Of a stretch of DNA of 44,295 nucleotides, positions 23,685 through 31,128 are shown piece after piece. A program made the translations under genes and the position numbers. The notes under the pieces were generated by a model that was not told the DNA's origin, did no database searches, and worked only from the letters and a program-made list of their open reading frames with translations. Within the stretch, counting starts at the first letter, position 1, and the number at the start of each line of letters is the position of its first letter. Source of the stretch: a virus; IMG/VR virus record IMGVR_UViG_3300050019_000029, positions 1 through 44,295 of that record; one strand, given 5' to 3'.

Positions 23685-24077
23685 TCAGTGGCTGCGGTTG
23701 GTCTTGATGCGCCAGATCGTGACCGGGGCAACACCGTAGGCTTCCGCGAGTTCTTTGGTGCTTGCGTTCGAGATCCTGATTGCTTTAGCTTCGCTCGCGC
23801 TGATCTTGGCGCGGCCATTGTGTGCTCCCTTGTTGTTAGGGCCACGCCCCTTGCTGTACATGTCGATGGTGTTGTCCTTCTTCGTTCCTAAGAACAGATG
23901 GGACACGCGCCAGCACGCTCTGTTGTCACATCGGTGCAGGACGCACATTCCTTTGGGTATTGGGCCGTTACTTCTCGTCCACGATACTCTGTGTGCGAGG
24001 TGTAATTTCCCGTCGATCCAAAGGTGCCCATAGCCGTGAGTGTCGAGGCTGTTTGGAAACTCAACGCAAGGCGTCAA
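23685..24077 (-). CDS. HNH homing endonuclease with C-terminal HTH
   Basis: Starting at TTG 24077 (TTGA overlap with the polymerase stop) the product has 130 residues. The HNH core reads LAHRVSWTRSNGPIPKGMCVLHRCDNRACWRVSHLFLGTKKDNTIDMYSKGR, with the usual Cys and His ligands; in this copy the common CxNPxH is CWRVSH. After a linker (GPNNKGAHNGRAKIS) comes a helix-turn-helix (ASEAKAIRISNASTKELAEAYGVAPVTIWRIKTNR) for DNA recognition. It lies directly after the DNA polymerase gene, a favoured place for free-standing homing nucleases. Confidence 0.88.
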   Translation of the reverse strand: MTPCVEFPNSLDTHGYGHLWIDGKLHLAHRVSWTRSNGPIPKGMCVLHRCDNRACWRVSHLFLGTKKDNTIDMYSKGRGPNNKGAHNGRAKISASEAKAIRISNASTKELAEAYGVAPVTIWRIKTNRSH

Positions 24078-26056
24078 TGAGTGTCTCGCCACGACTGCCC
24101 AGACTTGGCTTGGCTGTCTAGCGGACCCCGGAAGCCATATGCATCGCCCGCCGAACGTGCGTGCTTGACCATGATGTCTCCGATGTCTTTCTCGAGCCCT
24201 TCGCGGCAGACGATTTGTATCTCGTCGTGCACCCAAGTCACCATGACGAAGTCGCCATCCCAGCCCCATTTGTACTTGCTGCATAGTTCCTCGTACGTGT
24301 CACAGACCCAGCGCTTGCAGAGGATTGCCCCGCAGCTTTGGATCAGGAAGTTGAGAGCGGAATGCTCAGAGCGGATGGGTATCTTGCGTTCATCGAGGCC
24401 ATAGACCCAGTTGAACTTCTCGACTTGGTACGAGAGCTTGTCTTTGAGGGTCTCGAAGCCGTCGATGCGCTTTAGGAAGTTCGCCCGGGTGCGTCGTCCA
24501 ATGTTGCGCAGTGCATTCTCGCCAAGATTTCCGGTGCCAAAGAACTTCTCGTAGAGAGCATTGCCCTCAGGACCAAGGCGCTTGGCTTTGATGAGGGCAT
24601 CATGCACAATCTGGCCAGCCATATCGTCCCAGCATCCGTAGATGTAGGCGTAGATGAAACGCTTGCTCCCGTCTTCTCTGATGAGCGTATGCAGTTCATT
24701 GTGCTTGTCCCTGTCTCCTTCCACGAGGCCCATGACCTGGGCGTGTAACCAATGCACGTCGCCATCAGTGACGATGTCCATGTACTTGCCGCCGTCTAGC
24801 GGAACCAGATAATGCGCGAGCGCTCGTAGCTCCAATCCCGACATATCTGCGCCAAGGAACTTCCAGCCTTTAGGGGCGTAGAAGAGTTCTCGGCACTCAG
24901 GTCCGTAGGGAGACGCCATGTTTGGTACTTGCCCCAAGTTAGGGAGAAAGTGGCTGGCCCGCGACGTAGTCGTGCCCATCGGGTTGATGACACCATGTAT
25001 CCGTCCATCGTCCTGAACTGCGGTGAGCCACGCCTGCTTACCGTCAGCCAACTGCGAGAGCCTCTTGTCGAGCATGAGGTAGCGGTCGATACCCGCCATC
25101 TCTGGAAACTCCGCGACCACGCTTTGGAGTACTTCCTCATCGAACTGAGCCTTCCCTCCATCTGTGAACTTCTTGGGCTTCCATCCGCGCTGCTTGAGCA
25201 CATACGCAATGTTGTCCCTAGAACCCGGATTGAACGTGACTGTCTTGTACTTCTGAACCGGGACACCCTTCTTGTATCCCAGCGTCTTGTTGTCCCGCTT
25301 AGGCACGAGAAGCTCCGTAGGAACCTCCCATGAGCCGAACTGCCTGATCAGCTCCTCTTCTATAAGGGACTTCTCAGTAATGAGTTCGACGTGAAGTGCC
25401 TTGGCCTTCTTGATGTCAAAGGGAACACCAGCTTGCTCCATGGCTGTGCAGACGATAGCGATACGATGTTCAAGCTCGATTGCCGCTATTGAGTAATTGT
25501 CAGGGTCCAGATGTTCCCACAGCACCAAGTTGGTCGCCGTGTCCTGATCCATGTACTCGTGCATTTCCTTGGTGTAGGTCCCCCACACGAAGCGTGCGAG
25601 AGCCTTAGCGTCCGTGATGCCTGCAGCGAGGGCCTCGGCCTGACGCAGCTGTGCGTAGTCTCCCTTGTGCTCTCCCAGGCGATAGCCCCACGCACCTAAG
25701 GAGTGCTTACCCTGATATTGTTTACCAGCTGGCATCTTCCCGCTTCTCACCAGCTCCCCATCCGTGTCCTTGACGTTGGGAAACTTGAGACGCGCAATGA
25801 TCATCGTGTCTCGGGTCAGACAGCCCGCCTTGGGCTTCCAGCCATGGAGCTTAGCCAACATGGGGATGTCAAAACGCTGGATGTTGTGCCCAATGAGAAC
25901 ATCTGCCTCACTGAGCTTCTCAAGAGCCTCTGAGGTCTGCTCAGGTCCGTAGCTCCAGTGCTCCTTGGTATCGACGTCTCGGATTGACGTGCAGTGTACT
26001 TTGGTGGCCGTAGCTACAAAGCCGTCCGTTTCTAGATCGAAAAGAAGCCTTCTCAT
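24074..26056 (-). CDS. DNA polymerase, family A (T7 gp5-like)
   Basis: This 660-residue enzyme replicates the phage DNA. The 3'-5' exonuclease has D7/E9 (FDLETDG), D63 (IGHNIQRFD) and Y168/D172 (YMDQD). The polymerase has motif A with D404 (ADMSGLELRALA), the O helix with K465 and Y469 (GSKRFIYAYIYG) and motif C (WVHDEIQI, H610-D611-E612). There is no 5' nuclease domain; that activity is in the separate gene at 22237. The length is close to T7 gp5 (704). Both flanks are HNH endonuclease genes (23685 and 26053), each overlapping it by four bases. Whether it uses host thioredoxin cannot be told by eye. Confidence 0.96.
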   Translation of the reverse strand: MRRLLFDLETDGFVATATKVHCTSIRDVDTKEHWSYGPEQTSEALEKLSEADVLIGHNIQRFDIPMLAKLHGWKPKAGCLTRDTMIIARLKFPNVKDTDGELVRSGKMPAGKQYQGKHSLGAWGYRLGEHKGDYAQLRQAEALAAGITDAKALARFVWGTYTKEMHEYMDQDTATNLVLWEHLDPDNYSIAAIELEHRIAIVCTAMEQAGVPFDIKKAKALHVELITEKSLIEEELIRQFGSWEVPTELLVPKRDNKTLGYKKGVPVQKYKTVTFNPGSRDNIAYVLKQRGWKPKKFTDGGKAQFDEEVLQSVVAEFPEMAGIDRYLMLDKRLSQLADGKQAWLTAVQDDGRIHGVINPMGTTTSRASHFLPNLGQVPNMASPYGPECRELFYAPKGWKFLGADMSGLELRALAHYLVPLDGGKYMDIVTDGDVHWLHAQVMGLVEGDRDKHNELHTLIREDGSKRFIYAYIYGCWDDMAGQIVHDALIKAKRLGPEGNALYEKFFGTGNLGENALRNIGRRTRANFLKRIDGFETLKDKLSYQVEKFNWVYGLDERKIPIRSEHSALNFLIQSCGAILCKRWVCDTYEELCSKYKWGWDGDFVMVTWVHDEIQIVCREGLEKDIGDIMVKHARSAGDAYGFRGPLDSQAKSGQSWRDTH

Positions 26057-26481
26057 CTTCCTCCATAGTGCCGCGCCAGAGCAACCATCTCTTCAGGAGT
26101 GATGTCCCGCTTAAGGGCGTTAGCTCTCCAAGAAATGACTTCCACATTCCCGGGTACGTACCCTTTGGTGTTGTCTACGCGATCAAGTGATGGTGCTGTG
26201 TTTTGTCGCCCTGATCCTCGCTCAGATATTTTCAGCTTAATGCCGAGAACGGGACATGTGTCAGGGATGGTGATGTCACTCGCCGTTATTGAGAACTCCA
26301 TGCCAGACTTCTTGGCGCGAAGCTTCGCACGGCTGATTAGGAAACCTATAGGGTTGGCTAAGCGTTGAGTATCATTTGCATCCAGGTGGCACGCTCTGCA
26401 GCGAAAGCGTCGTGTGCGCCGAGAGTGGGCAGGCCAATTGTCGTCCGTTAGTTCTGCGCCGCACCGAGTGCAGAGCTTCAC
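26053..26481 (-). CDS. HNH-type endonuclease with zinc ribbon
   Basis: The 142-residue protein has an N-terminal CxxC...CxxC zinc ribbon (LCTRCGAEL, RCRACH) and a C-terminal HNH-like domain. The latter includes CPVLGIKL and PSLDRVDNTKGYVPGNVEVISWRANALKRDITPEEM, a signature of a common phage homing nuclease family. The ATG lies four bases inside the previous gene and its stop overlaps the polymerase start. With the HNH gene at 23685 it brackets the polymerase gene. Confidence 0.87.
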   Translation of the reverse strand: MKLCTRCGAELTDDNWPAHSRRTRRFRCRACHLDANDTQRLANPIGFLISRAKLRAKKSGMEFSITASDITIPDTCPVLGIKLKISERGSGRQNTAPSLDRVDNTKGYVPGNVEVISWRANALKRDITPEEMVALARHYGGR

Positions 26482-26684
26482 ACACCGTACCCATACTCGC
26501 AGATGACGTACACGCTGGTGTCTGCGATGACATCTCGGTGTTCGTTGTGCGCCTCTGTGGCTGCGGTCATCACCTCAATCGCGAAGTCGGATGCCCCGCT
26601 AACCGTGACGGTCACCAGCTTGCTGCCGACAGCATAAGCCAGCGTATCGCCCACGAGAATTACGTGGCCTAACATGTCCTTCAT
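26478..26684 (-). CDS. Small protein of unknown function
   Basis: This encodes 68 residues (MKDMLGHVILVGDTLAYAVG, SKLVTVTVSGASDFAIEVMT...), with two beta strands, a helix and an SH3-like look. A good ribosome site (aggaaacc) precedes the ATG by 6 nt. The N-terminal phrase (GHxIxVGDxLAYAVG) occurs in other small phage proteins of unknown role. It lies between the helicase and the HNH gene. Confidence 0.7.
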   Translation of the reverse strand: MKDMLGHVILVGDTLAYAVGSKLVTVTVSGASDFAIEVMTAATEAHNEHRDVIADTSVYVICEYGYGV

Positions 26685-26698
26685 TTGGTTTCCTGTGA

Positions 26699-28315
26699 TT
26701 AGAATTTCTGTGGTTCGCTACCGAAGTTGCTCACGACCTCCTTAGGGAAGTTCGTCGCTAGTTCGTTGCGGCCTGTGGTTCGATTGTATTCGAGCGTGTC
26801 CGCTTCGCCTGTATCTCCGACTGCACGGCACTTAAGAACGCGTAGGAGACTGCAATTCTTCCCCCCGCCTTCGTCCTGCTGATTGCGCTCCATTGAGTAC
26901 ACATTGTCTGAAAGCTGTTCCAGAGAGCTGCTTCCTCGGAGGTCATTGAGTGAAGGCACGCCTCCTTCGTTGAAGTTCTTCCCTTGCGCTCTCTTGAGAT
27001 GCGCTATGGTCAGGATGCCCACACCCGTCTCTTGTGTTAGCGAAGCAAGGGCTGTCATCAGGATGTCGATATCCTTTCGCTCGCCCTCGCTGCTGCTCTC
27101 GACACCACTCGTAACAATAGAGATATGATCCAGGACTATGAAGTCCACCTTTGCAACACTCGCCATGTAGCGCAGCTTCGACAGAAGGTTCTGAGAACCT
27201 AAGCTCCCGAAGTGATCGTAGAAAAGCATGCGCTGCTTGATAACGTCGTCTAGTCCACGTTGCCATTGAGCCTCCGTGATGATGTCGGGGTTGAACTGGA
27301 GCTTCCCAAGCGGGACGCCACTGTGTAGCGCGATGTAGCCTTGAGCAGTTTTAACGTTGTTCTCTTCGAGATAGACGTTTCCAATGCTGAGGCCGTGCTG
27401 CTGGTGAAGGTCATACGCAAGTTCACGGGCAAGCGTTGACTTCCCAATGCCTGAACCCGCTGTAAGAAGCGTAACTTCTCCCTTACGTAGTCCATAAGTC
27501 ATCTCCTGAAGCTTGGGATACCTGAAGGGAAACCCCGCAGCGCAGCCCTTCTTGAGCGTCTCAAGCGTGAAGTCTGCGCCGCTGACGATGCCATCGGGCC
27601 TCCACACCTTCGCGTCCCAGAAGGCTCTGATGATCGCTCCCGGCCCATACAGGAGGAGCACCTCGTTGGCGTCCTTGGCAGGGAGCGTTGCAATCTTTAC
27701 CTTGCCAAGCGGCAGCAGATCACACGCTTCAGCAACAGCCTTCTGCCCAGGCTCGTCCATGTCGAACATGAGCACGATGCTGTCGAAGCCAAGCAACCAT
27801 TCATAGTTGTCGCGGATCTGCTGATTGACGGAGTTCGCACCGTTAGCGAGGGACACCACGGGCCACTTGAGGTCCATAGCCTGCGAGACGGACATCGCGT
27901 CTATCTCGCCTTCGGTGATGACCAAGTGCTTCCCACGGTTCCAGAGCCATTGGCCCATGAACTGGGGCTTGCTGCTGTCTCCCAGCCACTTGAATGTCTT
28001 CCCGGCTCCTCGGCACTTCTGAGCGATCAGCTTGCCGTTGCGCCTGATGTCAATGACTTGGAGATTGTCACAGACCTTGTAGCCCCAGAGCTGGCAGGTC
28101 TCTTCGCGTATCTTGCGGTTCGTAAGCTCTCGTATGTCGCCGTGCAGAGGCGTCCACGGCTTCACGTCAGTCTCGGGTTGGTCTTCCACTACTTGGCCGT
28201 CTCCTTTGATGTTGTGTGTGCAAGCGAAGCAGTAGAACGAGTTGTCTGAGTACCGTGCCCCAGCGTCGGAGGACCCACACGAGGGGCACGGTTCATGGTA
28301 CTGGAACTCAGCCAC
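26699..28315 (-). CDS. DNA primase-helicase (T7 gp4-like)
   Basis: This is a bifunctional 538-residue protein of the replication fork, starting at GTG 28315. The N-terminal zinc motif is C10/C13/C29/C32 (CPSC, CFAC). The Toprim primase has E135-D139 (ITEGEIDA) and D185/D187 (MFDMDEPG). The RecA-like helicase has Walker A GSGIGKST (287-294), Walker B with D396 (FIVLDHISI), and LRGSSSLEQLSD near the C-terminus. Length and domain order match T7 gp4 (566). The C-terminus is not strongly acidic, unlike T7 gp4, whose acidic tail contacts the polymerase. The start overlaps a tiny membrane-protein gene by eight bases. Confidence 0.96.
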   Translation of the reverse strand: MAEFQYHEPCPSCGSSDAGARYSDNSFYCFACTHNIKGDGQVVEDQPETDVKPWTPLHGDIRELTNRKIREETCQLWGYKVCDNLQVIDIRRNGKLIAQKCRGAGKTFKWLGDSSKPQFMGQWLWNRGKHLVITEGEIDAMSVSQAMDLKWPVVSLANGANSVNQQIRDNYEWLLGFDSIVLMFDMDEPGQKAVAEACDLLPLGKVKIATLPAKDANEVLLLYGPGAIIRAFWDAKVWRPDGIVSGADFTLETLKKGCAAGFPFRYPKLQEMTYGLRKGEVTLLTAGSGIGKSTLARELAYDLHQQHGLSIGNVYLEENNVKTAQGYIALHSGVPLGKLQFNPDIITEAQWQRGLDDVIKQRMLFYDHFGSLGSQNLLSKLRYMASVAKVDFIVLDHISIVTSGVESSSEGERKDIDILMTALASLTQETGVGILTIAHLKRAQGKNFNEGGVPSLNDLRGSSSLEQLSDNVYSMERNQQDEGGGKNCSLLRVLKCRAVGDTGEADTLEYNRTTGRNELATNFPKEVVSNFGSEPQKF

Positions 28316-28379
28316 GGATGATCGCTGCTATGAGCGTGGCGACGCACGTCACGATGAACATTAGAAAGAAGGCGTCCAT
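28308..28379 (-). CDS. Tiny membrane peptide (23 residues)
   Basis: The frame encodes MDAFFLMFIVTCVATLIAAI followed by IRG, a single transmembrane helix. The ATG overlaps the stop of the HTH gene (TGATG) and the stop lies just inside the helicase gene, filling the 63-nt gap between them exactly. Its size makes it uncertain, but coupling and hydrophobicity match other small membrane genes in this arm. Confidence 0.42.
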   Translation of the reverse strand: MDAFFLMFIVTCVATLIAAIIRG

Positions 28380-28642
28380 CAGTTCAGCTGCAGACGCGTG
28401 TTGAGCCTGTAGCTCGCGTATTCCTTGCCAGTCTCAGTCATACGCATTTGCGTCAGAACATCATAACCAGCTCGGCGTATCTTCATGATGCAGTCAGACA
28501 GCCGGGAGATTTGATAGACATGCAGGCTCGCGATGAGGCTGATGTCCTTGCCCTTCTCTAAGTGTCTAAGAATGACCTTGGCCTGCGGGGGAAGCCTGAT
28601 AGCTTTGGAGAGCATGGAGTTCTCAATGGTCGTGACGGTCAT
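28379..28642 (-). CDS. Winged-helix (HTH) protein
   Basis: The 87-residue product contains LPPQAKVILRHLEKGKDISLIASLHVYQISRLSDCIMKIRRAGYDVLTQMR, then TGKEYASYRL. This is the phage helix-turn-helix family in which a first helix pair sets up recognition helix RLSDCIMKIRRAG, followed by a wing ending in a Y-x-L strand. It may bind DNA near the replication genes or serve as a small regulator. It starts three bases after the endonuclease I stop. Confidence 0.82.
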   Translation of the reverse strand: MTVTTIENSMLSKAIRLPPQAKVILRHLEKGKDISLIASLHVYQISRLSDCIMKIRRAGYDVLTQMRMTETGKEYASYRLNTRLQLN

Positions 28643-28645
28643 AGG

Positions 28646-29092
28646 TCAGTCCTTCTGTTGATGTTTCATCTCTTTGATCCACGCCTCAGGGATGACGCCT
28701 TTGTCAGCCCAAGGAATGTTGTTGTCCGCCGCCCACTTCGCGTAGGTCGTCGGAGAGTTCTTGTAGATTTTTGTGCTGGCGCGTTGGAAGACTATGCGGA
28801 GGTCAACGTCTGGATGCTGCGCTTTGATCAGCAGAAGCTTCTGCCGTTCCTTCGCAGGATCACCGCCTGAGAAGCGATTGGGGCCGTACCCAAACGCTCC
28901 TTTGCTTTCGATGACTATCGTGCCCACCTTGAAGTCGGGGGTGTACTTCGCTACGCGGGCCGGAACATTATATTCCAGCTTCAGTTTTTCGTAGTCGAAG
29001 GACAGGCCCTCTGCTTCAAGCTGAGCGGCGATGTTCTTCTCAAGCCCTGACCGATACGACGGTTCAAGTTTGAGTGCTGGTTTGGTTGCCAT
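28646..29092 (-). CDS. Endonuclease I, Holliday-junction resolvase (T7 gp3-like)
   Basis: The 148 residues match T7 endonuclease I (149) in length and motif order: an N-terminal SGLEKNIAAQLEAEGLSFDYEKLKLEY, then YTPDFKV with the catalytic Asp, IVIESKGAFG with the catalytic Glu-x-Lys, and KERQKLLLIKAQHPDVDLRIVF. It resolves branched DNA before packaging and helps break down host DNA. It overlaps the SSB stop by one base (TGATG). Confidence 0.94.
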   Translation of the reverse strand: MATKPALKLEPSYRSGLEKNIAAQLEAEGLSFDYEKLKLEYNVPARVAKYTPDFKVGTIVIESKGAFGYGPNRFSGGDPAKERQKLLLIKAQHPDVDLRIVFQRASTKIYKNSPTTYAKWAADNNIPWADKGVIPEAWIKEMKHQQKD

Positions 29093-29727
29093 CAGAACTT
29101 GGCTGCGTCAGCCTCGTCAGCGGTCGATGCACCGAAGTTGCTCTTGGGCTCTTCCGGTTCCTCAGGAGCCTCATAGACGTAGCCATCGGTCGGTTCGAAG
29201 TTCGACTTACCAAAGCTGCTCTCTTCCAGCTTCAATACCTGAACGGCGTTGATATAAAAATTAATCCCGCCGTCATTCGGCATTGCGTTGAGCGTGAGGT
29301 CGAGACGAGCAACAGTCCCACCACCCGGGTAGATGCTGTCGGGCAGCTGCTTGTTGTTGGCTCCGAACATCGGAACGCGCATAAGCTCGCCCTTCTTGTT
29401 CGTGCGAGCCGTCTTAGCTGTCAGAGTGACTTCACCAGTGTCCTTGTGGGTCTTGAAGGGCCAGAAGACAGTCTTGGTGTCGCCGTTCGCGAGAGTGCGG
29501 CGGCGGGTCTTAGGGTCCATGTCGGGGAAGAGCTTCACCAGCTCAGCGAGAACGAAGGCCTGAGCCTTGATCATGCCAGCTTCGTCAACAGCCTTGGCGT
29601 CCGTCTTGTACGCGGGCTTTCCTGCCACGCCGTCCTTAACGTAGACATCCGGGGTCTCGAACTTCGGGTAGACGAGGATCATGGGGTCAGTGATGTGGGT
29701 GATGTAGGTCCGTGCGGTCTTAGACAA
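29092..29727 (-). CDS. Single-stranded DNA-binding protein (T7 gp2.5-like)
   Basis: The protein has 211 residues against 232 for T7 gp2.5. The core (ARTYITHITDPMILVYPKFETPD, VTLTAKTARTNKKGELMRVPMFGANNKQLPDSIYPGGGTVARLDLTLNAM) is an OB-fold of this family. The C-terminus is acidic and ends in Phe (EEPEEPKSNF...DEADAAKF), the hallmark by which gp2.5 contacts polymerase and helicase. It heads the endonuclease I, HTH and helicase group. Confidence 0.92.
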   Translation of the reverse strand: MSKTARTYITHITDPMILVYPKFETPDVYVKDGVAGKPAYKTDAKAVDEAGMIKAQAFVLAELVKLFPDMDPKTRRRTLANGDTKTVFWPFKTHKDTGEVTLTAKTARTNKKGELMRVPMFGANNKQLPDSIYPGGGTVARLDLTLNAMPNDGGINFYINAVQVLKLEESSFGKSNFEPTDGYVYEAPEEPEEPKSNFGASTADEADAAKF

Positions 29728-29762
29728 GTAAGGGTCTCCGTTAGTGGGCGTAGCTCTCGCTA

Positions 29763-29990
29763 CTAAATGCGTGCGTTGACCTTGGTGCAGGCCAGTGCAG
29801 CGTGATGAATTTTGGTGGGTGACTTCCTGAAGATGACCTTAGCCGCAGCTAGTACGGCGTCAGCGTCCACTTCGGTCTCTGCTTGCTCACAGGTGAACTG
29901 TGTGTCGTACGGCAGAGAGAACTTGAGAGCTTGATGCGGCTTGGGGTTCTGTAGCGTGGTGGCGAAGACGATGAGGATTAGGACGTACAG
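29763..29990 (-). CDS. Small exported-looking protein with no ATG/GTG/TTG start
   Basis: The frame is open from just downstream of the previous stop to the TAG at 29763. It encodes LYVLILIVFATTLQNPKPHQ, then ALKFSLPYDTQFTCEQAETEVDADAVLAAAKVIFRKSPTKIHHAALACTKVNARI: a signal-like hydrophobic start and a soluble part with two Cys. The pattern is clearly protein-like. There is no ATG, GTG or TTG in frame; the CTG at 29990 is the best start (75 residues), five bases below the upstream stop. Non-standard initiation or re-initiation is likely. Confidence 0.6.
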   Translation of the reverse strand: MYVLILIVFATTLQNPKPHQALKFSLPYDTQFTCEQAETEVDADAVLAAAKVIFRKSPTKIHHAALACTKVNARI

Positions 29991-29994
29991 AGCT

Positions 29995-30267
29995 TCAGTA
30001 TCCCTTATGGTTGTTGAGAGCTTCCGCAGCGATTACTGCGTCAGCGTGGGTGTCAAAGTTCGCGATTACTGTGTACTTAGTGTCAGTGGTCTTAATGACC
30101 AACTCTGCACCCCCTGAGGGGCTGAACCGGGCGAGGTACTCACGCTCGGTAGGGGCGCTGGCAGGAGCTACCCAAGTATGCGGCGGACACTCGTAGGTGT
30201 CGTCAACGCTGTGGCTCTGAGGCCAGCCTGCGCCGTGGCCGTTGAGGTACGTTGAGGAGTTCATCAT
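29995..30267 (-). CDS. Small early protein, unknown
   Basis: From ATG 30267 (ATGA overlap with the previous stop) it has 90 residues. The first half is polar (STYLNGHGAGWPQSHSVDDTYECPPHTWVAPA); the second is an alpha/beta mix (EYLARFSPSGGAELVIKTTDTKYTVIANFDTHADAVIAAEALNNHKGY). A longer frame to 30291 overlaps the neighbour more deeply. Function unknown. Confidence 0.65.
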   Translation of the reverse strand: MMNSSTYLNGHGAGWPQSHSVDDTYECPPHTWVAPASAPTEREYLARFSPSGGAELVIKTTDTKYTVIANFDTHADAVIAAEALNNHKGY

Positions 30268-30434
30268 GCTCCCACCCTTCCAGCCCGCCAAGCGTTCATG
30301 AACTCACGATGAAACACGCGGTTCTCGTCCTTGCTCATGGCCCTGCGGTCGAACACCACGGGCTGGCCATCAGCGCCGCGCACGGTGACATCGTTGTAGG
30401 CCGCGCCCAGGCGGATCGTGACGTTGTTCTTCAT
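30264..30434 (-). CDS. Small early protein, unknown
   Basis: A ribosome site (ggagaag) seven bases before ATG 30434 sets the start, giving 56 residues (MKNNVTIRLGAAYNDVTVRG, then ADGQPVVFDRRAMSKDENRVFHREFMNAWRAGRVGA). The C-terminal basic helix (DENRVFHREFMNAWRAGR) is striking and could bind nucleic acid. No family known to me. Confidence 0.65.
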   Translation of the reverse strand: MKNNVTIRLGAAYNDVTVRGADGQPVVFDRRAMSKDENRVFHREFMNAWRAGRVGA

Positions 30435-30451
30435 AAGAGGCTTCTCCAGTT

Positions 30452-30670
30452 TTAATGGTGAGTGGCGTTGAGCCCATCGATCATGGCTTCGAGTACGTCT
30501 TGGTTGCGCTTGATGGCTTCTAAGCACTGCCACGAAACGTCAGAGACCTCAGGATCGTGATGATCCATGAGGCCTCGGAAGACTTGTTTACAGCCATTGA
30601 GCATTCGCTCTTGAACGTCTATGGCGCGCTTGAGTAGCTCAATGCGAGCTGGTGACAGTTCAGCAGTCAT
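30452..30670 (-). CDS. Small helical protein, unknown
   Basis: From ATG 30670 it encodes 72 residues, two long helices (SPARIELLKRAIDVQERMLNGCKQVFRGLMDHHD and DVSWQCLEAIKRNQDVLEAMIDGLNA) with one Cys in each. The start overlaps the upstream gene by 11 nt, so the longer frame to 30760 is a shadow. Function unknown. Confidence 0.65.
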   Translation of the reverse strand: MTAELSPARIELLKRAIDVQERMLNGCKQVFRGLMDHHDPEVSDVSWQCLEAIKRNQDVLEAMIDGLNATHH

Positions 30671-30830
30671 CGAGTGGACCCGTGGGAATGATCCAGTCCT
30701 TGCCGCGCCATGTGTAGCGGCAGAAGTCGAAGCCATCACAGCCTGAGTGTCGGTACTCACCGAACATCCTAGCCATGCCTAGGCACGACAGGATGCCGAT
30801 GGTGCGGAAGAGCTTGCGTGTGAAGTGCAT
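30660..30830 (-). CDS. Small Cys/Trp-containing protein, unknown
   Basis: The ATG at 30830 opens 56 codons: MHFTRKLFRTIGILSCLGMA, then RMFGEYRHSGCDGFDFCRYTWRGKDWIIPTGPLDDC. The basic start followed by a short hydrophobic stretch could be a signal or membrane anchor; four Cys occur. It shares the WIIP phrase with the next gene upstream (30830-30961), which suggests the two are related. It is coupled by TGATG to that gene. Confidence 0.6.
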   Translation of the reverse strand: MHFTRKLFRTIGILSCLGMARMFGEYRHSGCDGFDFCRYTWRGKDWIIPTGPLDDC

Positions 30831-30961
30831 CACCCCTGATACTCATAGTCGTCGTACGAGCCCGGGATGATCCAGTAGCTCCACGAGGGAATGCTGGGGT
30901 CGCCGTACTCAACGAAGAAGCACGTCGTGGTGAAGCCGAAGTAGTGATAGAAGAACTTCAT
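30830..30961 (-). CDS. Very small aromatic-rich protein, unknown
   Basis: The product of 43 residues is MKFFYHYFGFTTTCFFVEYG, then DPSIPSWSYWIIPGSYDDYEYQG, unusually rich in Tyr, Phe and Trp. It starts in an ATGA overlap and ends in a TGATG overlap. The shared WIIPG/T element with the following gene hints at duplication. Function unknown. Confidence 0.58.
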   Translation of the reverse strand: MKFFYHYFGFTTTCFFVEYGDPSIPSWSYWIIPGSYDDYEYQG

Positions 30962-31128
30962 TTCGTGAACTCCATGTTCTGTATGATGCGGTTCTCAAGA
31001 TCACCCACGTTGATCCCACGAGCTTCGAGCTGCGCGGCGGCACGCGGCGGGATTGGCACACCGTTCAGGATGGCGGCGCGTACGATGCGCTGGGCATCGA
31101 GGCTTTCACGCAAAGGCAAAGTCGGCAT
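30958..31128 (-). CDS. Small protein after RNA polymerase, unknown
   Basis: From ATG 31128 it has 56 residues (MPTLPLRESLDAQRIVRAAI, LNGVPIPPRAAAQLEARGINVGDLENRIIQNMEFTK), a helical, basic protein. It overlaps the polymerase 3' end by 23 nt and the next gene by four. In T7 the gene after RNA polymerase (0.7 or 1.1/1.2 region) often encodes host-control proteins, but no similarity is seen here. Confidence 0.6.
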   Translation of the reverse strand: MPTLPLRESLDAQRIVRAAILNGVPIPPRAAAQLEARGINVGDLENRIIQNMEFTK

